Source: an uncultured Clostridia bacterium
GTDB lineage: Bacteria; Bacillota; Clostridia; UMGS1810
Reading direction: 5' to 3'
Assembly: GCA_934463115.1 (NCBI GenBank)
Contig: CAKSIN010000001.1
Location: 124,001-188,000, forward strand
DNA length: 64,000 nt
In this document: positions 60,343 to 64,000 of the stretch, piece by piece
How the letters are laid out: every line of letters starts with the position of its first letter
How positions within the stretch are numbered: the stretch's first letter is position 1
Position numbers and translations under genes: made by a program
The notes under the pieces: generated by a model
Databases searched by the model: none
Told to the model about the DNA's origin: nothing
Seen by the model: the letters and a program-made list of their open reading frames with translations, nothing else

Positions 60343-61071
60343 ATGAACAAAGAACGGGAAAAAGAGATATTAAAACAATTACTTTCAAAAAAACAAATCA
60401 GCGTTAACGAACTCTCGGAAACTTTATACGCGAGCAAGTCATCTATTCGCAGGGACCTTGCAAGTCTGGAAAATCAGCAGCTTATCAAAAGAGTTCATGG
60501 CGGGGCAAAAATTGAAGAAAGCAGCATATCGGCGATGAAAATTCCGTTTGTAATCCGCGAACTTGAACAGAGCGATGCAAAAATTGATATGGCGAAACAG
60601 GCGATAAACTATGTAAATGACTATGATGTTGTTTTTCTTGACGCGTCCTCAAGCGCGTACAGTTTAATTCCGTTTTTTGCCGTAAAAAATCATCTGACGG
60701 TGATAACCAACGGAATAAAGGCGCTTTTGAAACTGGGCGAATATGGAATAAAGGCAATCGGCACCGGCGGTTTACTTTTGCCGTCATGCCAGGCACTTGT
60801 TGGAGAGGACGCATACCGGACAATAGAACGCTACAATGCAAATATTTTCTTTTTTTCATGCCGCGGACTTTCGGATGACGGATTTTTAACCGATATTTCT
60901 GATCAGGAAAACAATGTCCGCAGACATATGATTGCCCATTCCGGGAGGTCATATCTTTTGTGCGCCGGAAATAAGATCGGAAAAAAGTATTTTCATAACC
61001 TTTGCACGGTTAATAATATTTCGGGAATTATCAGCGAAGTTTCGATTCCCGATAAATTTATCCGAAAATAA
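60343..61071 (+). CDS. DeoR-family transcriptional regulator
   Basis: This 242-residue repressor has the DeoR winged HTH (VNELSETLYASKSSIRRDLA, then LENQQLIKRVHGGA) and a sugar-phosphate domain (YDVVFLDASSSAYSLIPFF, VITNGIKALLKLG, FFSCRGLSDDGFLTD). TTTGGAGGTCAT precedes the ATG. It is divergent from the GDPD-PHP, dehydrogenase and kinase operon and shares its promoter region, so it is the likely regulator. The phospho-sugar made by the PfkB enzyme is a plausible inducer. A weak GC-poor hairpin with a T-run follows at about 61080-61110. Confidence 0.92.
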   Translation: MNKEREKEILKQLLSKKQISVNELSETLYASKSSIRRDLASLENQQLIKRVHGGAKIEESSISAMKIPFVIRELEQSDAKIDMAKQAINYVNDYDVVFLDASSSAYSLIPFFAVKNHLTVITNGIKALLKLGEYGIKAIGTGGLLLPSCQALVGEDAYRTIERYNANIFFFSCRGLSDDGFLTDISDQENNVRRHMIAHSGRSYLLCAGNKIGKKYFHNLCTVNNISGIISEVSIPDKFIRK

Positions 61072-61145
61072 ACGGTGAAAAACGGCTTTAATCCGCCATT
61101 TTTTGTGTTTTGAGAATTTTTTTTTAATTTTTTCTGAAAAAAGTA

Positions 61146-61174
61146 TTGACATTTGAGGGAAAAAAGGGTATAAT
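61146..61174 (+). promoter_or_regulatory. Promoter of the five-tRNA cluster
   Basis: TTGACA (61146-61151) and TATAAT (61169-61174) have a 17-base spacer, 31 bases upstream of tRNA-Val. Confidence 0.9.
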
Positions 61175-61204
61175 ATCATCTGTCGCTGATAACAGACGAC
61201 AAAC

Positions 61205-61280
61205 GGGAGTTTAGCTCAGCTGGGAGAGCATCTGCCTTACAAGCAGAGGGTCATAGGTTCGAGCCCTATAACTCCCACCA
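61205..61280 (+). tRNA. tRNA-Val (TAC)
   Basis: The 76-base cloverleaf has acceptor GGGAGTT/AACTCCC, a CTTACAA anticodon loop and encoded CCA. Confidence 0.95.
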
Positions 61281-61283
61281 TAT

Positions 61284-61360
61284 GGCCGAGTAGTTCAGTT
61301 GGTTAGAATGCCAGCCTGTCACGCTGGAGGTCGAGGGTTCGAACCCCTTCTCGGTCGCCA
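61284..61360 (+). tRNA. tRNA-Asp (GTC)
   Basis: The 77-base cloverleaf has acceptor GGCCGAG/CTCGGTC, G73, a CTGTCAC anticodon loop and encoded CCA. A TTCTGC/GCAGAA hairpin follows at 61365-61391. Confidence 0.95.
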
Positions 61361-61421
61361 TGTTTTTCTGCTCGATTCGGTCGGGCAGAAGAACTGAACA
61401 TTAAAGAAGTTGTTTCGGTAT

Positions 61422-61497
61422 GCCTCTGTAGCTCAGTAGGTAGAGCAGGGGACTGAAAATCCCCGTGTCGGTGGTTCGATTCCGCCCGGAGGCACCA
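61422..61497 (+). tRNA. tRNA-Phe (GAA)
   Basis: The 76-base cloverleaf has acceptor GCCTCTG/CGGAGGC, a CTGAAAA anticodon loop and encoded CCA. Confidence 0.95.
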
Positions 61498-61512
61498 AAA
61501 TAACTATCTTAT

Positions 61513-61587
61513 GCGGGAGTGGCTCAGTGGTAGAGCGTCACCTTGCCAAGGTGAACGTCGCGAGTTCGAATCTCGTCTTCCGCTCCA
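61513..61587 (+). tRNA. tRNA-Gly (GCC)
   Basis: The 75-base cloverleaf has acceptor GCGGGAG/CTTCCGC, a TTGCCAA anticodon loop and encoded CCA. Confidence 0.95.
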
Positions 61588-61591
61588 TTCT

Positions 61592-61619
61592 TCAAGAGAC
61601 GTTTTATACGTCTCTTGAT
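61592..61619 (+). other. Hairpin after tRNA-Gly
   Basis: TCAAGAGACG and CGTCTCTTGA form a 10-bp perfect stem with a short AT-rich loop, without a long T-run. It may aid tRNA processing or cause partial termination. Confidence 0.6.
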
Positions 61620-61629
61620 TTGCAAAAAC

Positions 61630-61666
61630 AAATATTACGTTCTCGGCTAGCCGAAACGTAATATTT
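61630..61666. repeat. Near-perfect palindrome between tRNA-Gly and tRNA-Cys
   Basis: AAATATTACGTT and AACGTAATATTT flank a central 12-bp palindrome TCGGCTAGCCGA, giving a 37-base symmetric element. Its role is unknown. It could be a hairpin in the tRNA precursor or a protein-binding site. Confidence 0.7.
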
Positions 61667-61679
61667 AATATATTTGTAC

Positions 61680-61754
61680 GGCGCCATAGCCAAGTGGTAA
61701 GGCACAGGTCTGCAACACCTCTATTCCCCAGTTCAAATCTGGGTGGCGCCTCCA
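61680..61754 (+). tRNA. tRNA-Cys (GCA)
   Basis: The 75-base cloverleaf has acceptor GGCGCCA/TGGCGCC, T73 and encoded CCA, with a CTGCAAC anticodon loop. Its CCA end merges directly into repeat copy 3 (TCCAAAAATCGACAAG). Confidence 0.93.
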
Positions 61755-61899
61755 AAAATCGACAAGTGCGACAGCACTTGTCGATTTTACTTATTACCTC
61801 TTCACTATTCACTCTTCACTAAATATGTAGATTTTTGGAAAGTAATAAGTAATAGTGAAAAGTGAAAAAGTGATGTGCAAACTCGTCAAAGCGAGTTTG
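61751..61899 (+). repeat. tRNA-associated repeat, copy 3
   Basis: This 149-base element matches copy 4 (62288-62436) with one difference. It contains AAAATCGACAAGTGC / GCACTTGTCGATTTT (a perfect hairpin), TTCACTATTCACTCTTCACT heptamers, the GGAAAGTAATAAGTAATAG block with complementary AGTGAA repeats, and CAAACTCGTCAAAGCGAGTTTG. The same modules in the same order make up copies 1 and 2. It starts at the tRNA-Cys CCA end. Confidence 0.92.
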
Positions 61900-61920
61900 T
61901 ATTAATAAAAAGGAGAAGTT

Positions 61921-62265
61921 ATGGACAGTCCCTTAATTTTAAAATCAAAGCAATTCGCATTAGATATAATTAGGGTTTGTAATTCTTTGAAAAGAGAGAA
62001 AAAAGAAAGCATATTAACGAATCAGCTTATTCGCAGCGGAACGAGCATAGGTGCGAATATAAGAGAAGCTTTTTACGGACATGGAAGAAATGATTTTATC
62101 GCAAAATTGCAAATAGCGTTAAAGGAGTGCTCGGAGAGCGAGTATTGGCTGGAATTGCTTATAGAAAGCGGATATTATGAGGACAGAACAATCCTTGCCA
62201 AGTGCACAGAAATAAAGAAAATATTAATTGCGTCAATTAATACAGCAAAGAAAAATCAAAATTAA
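61921..62265 (+). CDS. Four-helix-bundle protein (23S rRNA intervening-sequence/Avd-like)
   Basis: This 114-residue protein has the family signature LIRSGTSIGANIREAFYGHG followed by DFIAKLQIALKECSESEYWL, in a four-helix pattern. The family includes proteins encoded in 23S rRNA intervening sequences and the Avd accessory protein of diversity-generating retroelements, and members bind nucleic acid. AAAAGGAGAAGTT precedes the ATG. The gene sits exactly between two 149-base direct repeats, immediately downstream of tRNA-Cys, and so looks like cargo of a small mobile unit. No reverse transcriptase or template repeat is nearby. Confidence 0.9.
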   Translation: MDSPLILKSKQFALDIIRVCNSLKREKKESILTNQLIRSGTSIGANIREAFYGHGRNDFIAKLQIALKECSESEYWLELLIESGYYEDRTILAKCTEIKKILIASINTAKKNQN

Positions 62266-62287
62266 GATATCTAAAATGCTCACATCA

Positions 62288-62436
62288 TCCAAAAATCGAC
62301 AAGTGCGACAGCACTTGTCGATTTTACTTATTACCTCTTCACTATTCACTCTTCACTAAATATGTCGATTTTTGGAAAGTAATAAGTAATAGTGAAAAGT
62401 GAAAAAGTGATGTGCAAACTCGTCAAAGCGAGTTTG
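62288..62436 (+). repeat. tRNA-associated repeat, copy 4
   Basis: It repeats 61751-61899 at an offset of 537 with one substitution (TAG to TCG), closing a direct-repeat pair around the four-helix-bundle gene. Unlike the other three copies it does not touch a tRNA. Confidence 0.92.
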
Positions 62437-62542
62437 AATTTTGAAAGAAATTGCTTCGCCTTGCAAATATGTTTTAATGCAAAAAAGTGTCTGCCTCTAT
62501 AATAAACGTAAAAGCCAAAAATTGAATAAGTCAATAAAAAAC

Positions 62543-62571
62543 TTGCATTTTTAAAAAAATCATGCTATACT
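62543..62571 (+). promoter_or_regulatory. Promoter of the CNNM/HlyC-CorC gene
   Basis: TTGCAT (62543-62548) and TATACT (62566-62571) have a 17-base spacer, 57 bases upstream of the start codon. Confidence 0.75.
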
Positions 62572-62628
62572 GTAAATTAATATACAGCCGAATAGGTTGT
62601 AACATATTTCAAGGAGTTGATTTTTTAC

Positions 62629-63939
62629 ATGGATCCTGCCGGTAGTATGCAGATAACGGCATTGGTAATATTAGTGCTGTTATCCGCCTTTTTCTCAGGA
62701 ACCGAAACGGCCTTTACAAGTTTCAATAAAACACGTATGAAAACTCTTGCACAGGATGGCAACAAAAGAGCGGCATCTGTTATGTATGTTGATCAGCATT
62801 ACGAAAAATTTCTTTCTACAATGCTTGTCGGAAATAATATTGTGAATATTACCGCGTCGACTATCTCAACGCTTTTGTTTGCATCATTCTTAAAGGGGAA
62901 CGCCAGTCTTGCGGCAACGGTTTCAACCGCTGTTATGACTGTTATAATCCTGCTCTTCGGCGAGATAACACCAAAGTTCCTCGGCAAGGATTTTGCCGAC
63001 AGTTACACAATGAACGCTGTTGCGGTTGTGCGTTTTTTGATGGTGATTCTTACACCTCTCACCGCTTGCTTTTCATGGTGGCGTGTTTTGATGTCAAAAA
63101 TCTTCAAGAACGATTCCACCTTGTCAATCACCGAAGATGAAATAATGACAATGGTTGAGGAGGCACAGAGCGAGGGTGGAATTGATGAGCATGAGGGAGA
63201 CCTTATAAAAAGTGCAATTGAGTTTAACGATTTGGAAGTTGAGGCTATCCTTACCCCAAGGGTGGACATCGTTGCAGTACCGCTGGACGCTTCGATAGAC
63301 GATGTAATGGAGGCATTTCGCTCAAGCGGATTTTCGCGCCTTCCGGTTTATCGCGACACTATCGACAATGTTGTAGGCGTAGTGCACGAAAAGGATTTCA
63401 GCCGATTGGTGTATGACGGAAAAAAGGATTTTTCATCCGTAATACATGAGGTATTCTGCATTACGGAAAATATGAAGATATCCAAACTTCTTCGTGAATT
63501 TCAGGCTGCCAAAACCCATATGGCAATTGCCGTTGACGAATACGGCGGTACAGCCGGACTTGTTACAATGGAAGATGTTCTTGAGGGGCTTGTCGGCGAA
63601 ATATGGGATGAACACGATGAAATTATAGAAAATATCAAGCCGCTTGGTGATGATGTTTATATGATAAACGGCAGCACACCGATGAACGAACTTGAGGATA
63701 TATATCCGTTTTCGGATGACGTTATAGAAGAAAACGCTACGGTAAACGGCTGGGTTCTTGACAATATCGGAAAAATTCCCGAAGTCGGCGATGAATTCGA
63801 GTTTGAAAATCTTTCGGTTCGTGTTATGCAGGTTGACGGCCGCAGAGCAGCGAAAATACGACTTACGGTACATCCCGCCGACAGCGATGAATCGAATGAA
63901 AATTCTGATGAACGCAAAGATTATAATGAAAACAAATAA
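62629..63939 (+). CDS. Hemolysin/CNNM-family membrane protein with CBS domains
   Basis: This 436-residue protein has an N-terminal CNNM transmembrane domain with LVILVLLSAFFSGTETAFTS and three further hydrophobic segments (to about 145), including ILLFGEITPKFLGKDFADS. Two CBS domains follow (about 200-320: AILTPRVDIVAVPLDASIDD, HMAIAVDEYGGTAGLVTMED). A C-terminal CorC/HlyC domain (about 340-420: YMINGSTPMNELEDIYP, ATVNGWVLDNIGKIPEVGDE) ends the fold. Relatives take part in magnesium or cobalt efflux; hemolysis is only a historical label. I chose the ATG at 62629, 12 bases after AAGGAG; an in-frame TTG directly abuts that site. It has its own promoter, and a hairpin follows. Confidence 0.92.
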   Translation: MDPAGSMQITALVILVLLSAFFSGTETAFTSFNKTRMKTLAQDGNKRAASVMYVDQHYEKFLSTMLVGNNIVNITASTISTLLFASFLKGNASLAATVSTAVMTVIILLFGEITPKFLGKDFADSYTMNAVAVVRFLMVILTPLTACFSWWRVLMSKIFKNDSTLSITEDEIMTMVEEAQSEGGIDEHEGDLIKSAIEFNDLEVEAILTPRVDIVAVPLDASIDDVMEAFRSSGFSRLPVYRDTIDNVVGVVHEKDFSRLVYDGKKDFSSVIHEVFCITENMKISKLLREFQAAKTHMAIAVDEYGGTAGLVTMEDVLEGLVGEIWDEHDEIIENIKPLGDDVYMINGSTPMNELEDIYPFSDDVIEENATVNGWVLDNIGKIPEVGDEFEFENLSVRVMQVDGRRAAKIRLTVHPADSDESNENSDERKDYNENK

Positions 63940-63970
63940 TATTAAAATTCGTTTGGAAGAGAAAGAAGAA

Positions 63971-64000
63971 GATACGGAGTTGTGTATGCAGCTCCGTATC
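63971..64000 (+). terminator. Hairpin at the right edge, probable terminator
   Basis: GATACGGAG and CTCCGTATC form a 9-bp perfect stem with further inner pairing. The window ends at the stem, so the expected T-run cannot be seen. Confidence 0.6.

Noticed and set aside
61205..61754. The tRNA cluster as the tail of an rRNA operon
   Set aside because: The cluster has its own promoter at 61146-61174 and no rRNA sequence is visible upstream or downstream.
61795..61885. TTCACT/AGTGAA heptamers as a CRISPR array
   Set aside because: The units are only about 7 bases with no regular spacers, and no cas genes are in the window.
61751..62436. A diversity-generating retroelement built on the Avd-like protein
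   Set aside because: No reverse transcriptase, template repeat or variable-repeat target is present; the direct repeats flank the gene and do not overlap any coding end.

Overview
The window looks like a chromosomal segment of a spore-forming, S-layer-bearing member of the Clostridia (Firmicutes), probably an uncultured gut anaerobe. The evidence is strong GGAGG-type ribosome binding sites, vegetative promoters of the TTGACA-17-TATAAT type, a spoVAC-spoVAD-spoVAE sporulation cluster, SLH-domain surface proteins and a clostridial glgB-glgC-glgD-glgA-glgP operon. The genus cannot be named from the sequence alone.

Layout. 1-3180 holds the 5' part of a large secreted GLUG-repeat protein (minus strand) under a cobalamin riboswitch with a terminator. 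3379-5833 is a serC-serA operon. 5832-8452 encodes two coupled FAD-type oxidoreductase proteins. 8659-28306 is an envelope and carbohydrate region: a secreted protein and its larger SLH-anchored paralogue, an N-terminal SLH protein, two paralogous clan GH-A-like hydrolases with C-terminal SLH repeats, an AraC regulator and a second GLUG protein. 28531-31564 is a scar of gene decay and small-element activity: a broken GGDEF gene, a broken AAA ATPase, two identical 277-bp repeats, a truncated tRNA, two HTH genes, and intact tRNA-fMet and tRNA-Leu. 31589-36006 has an organophosphate-type MFS transporter with a DeoR regulator, divergent from a copper ATPase. 36013-46234 is the glycogen/maltodextrin operon. 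46493-49339 is a ThuA plus Gfo/Idh/MocA pair with a divergent AraC gene. 49403-54526 has a COG2509-type flavoprotein, an unknown protein, and a PqqD, S26-like peptidase and ABC exporter cassette. 54530-56515 is the spoVA cluster, including an unannotated 49-residue ORF. 56600-61071 is a polyol-like operon (GDPD-PHP fusion, zinc dehydrogenase, PfkB kinase) with a divergent DeoR regulator. 61205-61754 is a five-tRNA cluster, followed by a four-helix-bundle gene between 149-bp direct repeats. A CNNM/HlyC-CorC-type membrane protein closes the window.

How the parts fit. The surface proteins probably bind and cut polysaccharides at the S-layer, and the glycogen operon stores and remobilises glucose. 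The most unusual observations are the cobalamin riboswitch in front of a surface protein that enters a transcobalamin-like helical domain, a repeat family of which three of four copies abut tRNA 3' ends and which brackets small cargo genes, and the GDPD-PHP fusion operon. All functional statements rest on reading the sequence and family knowledge; no database search was run.
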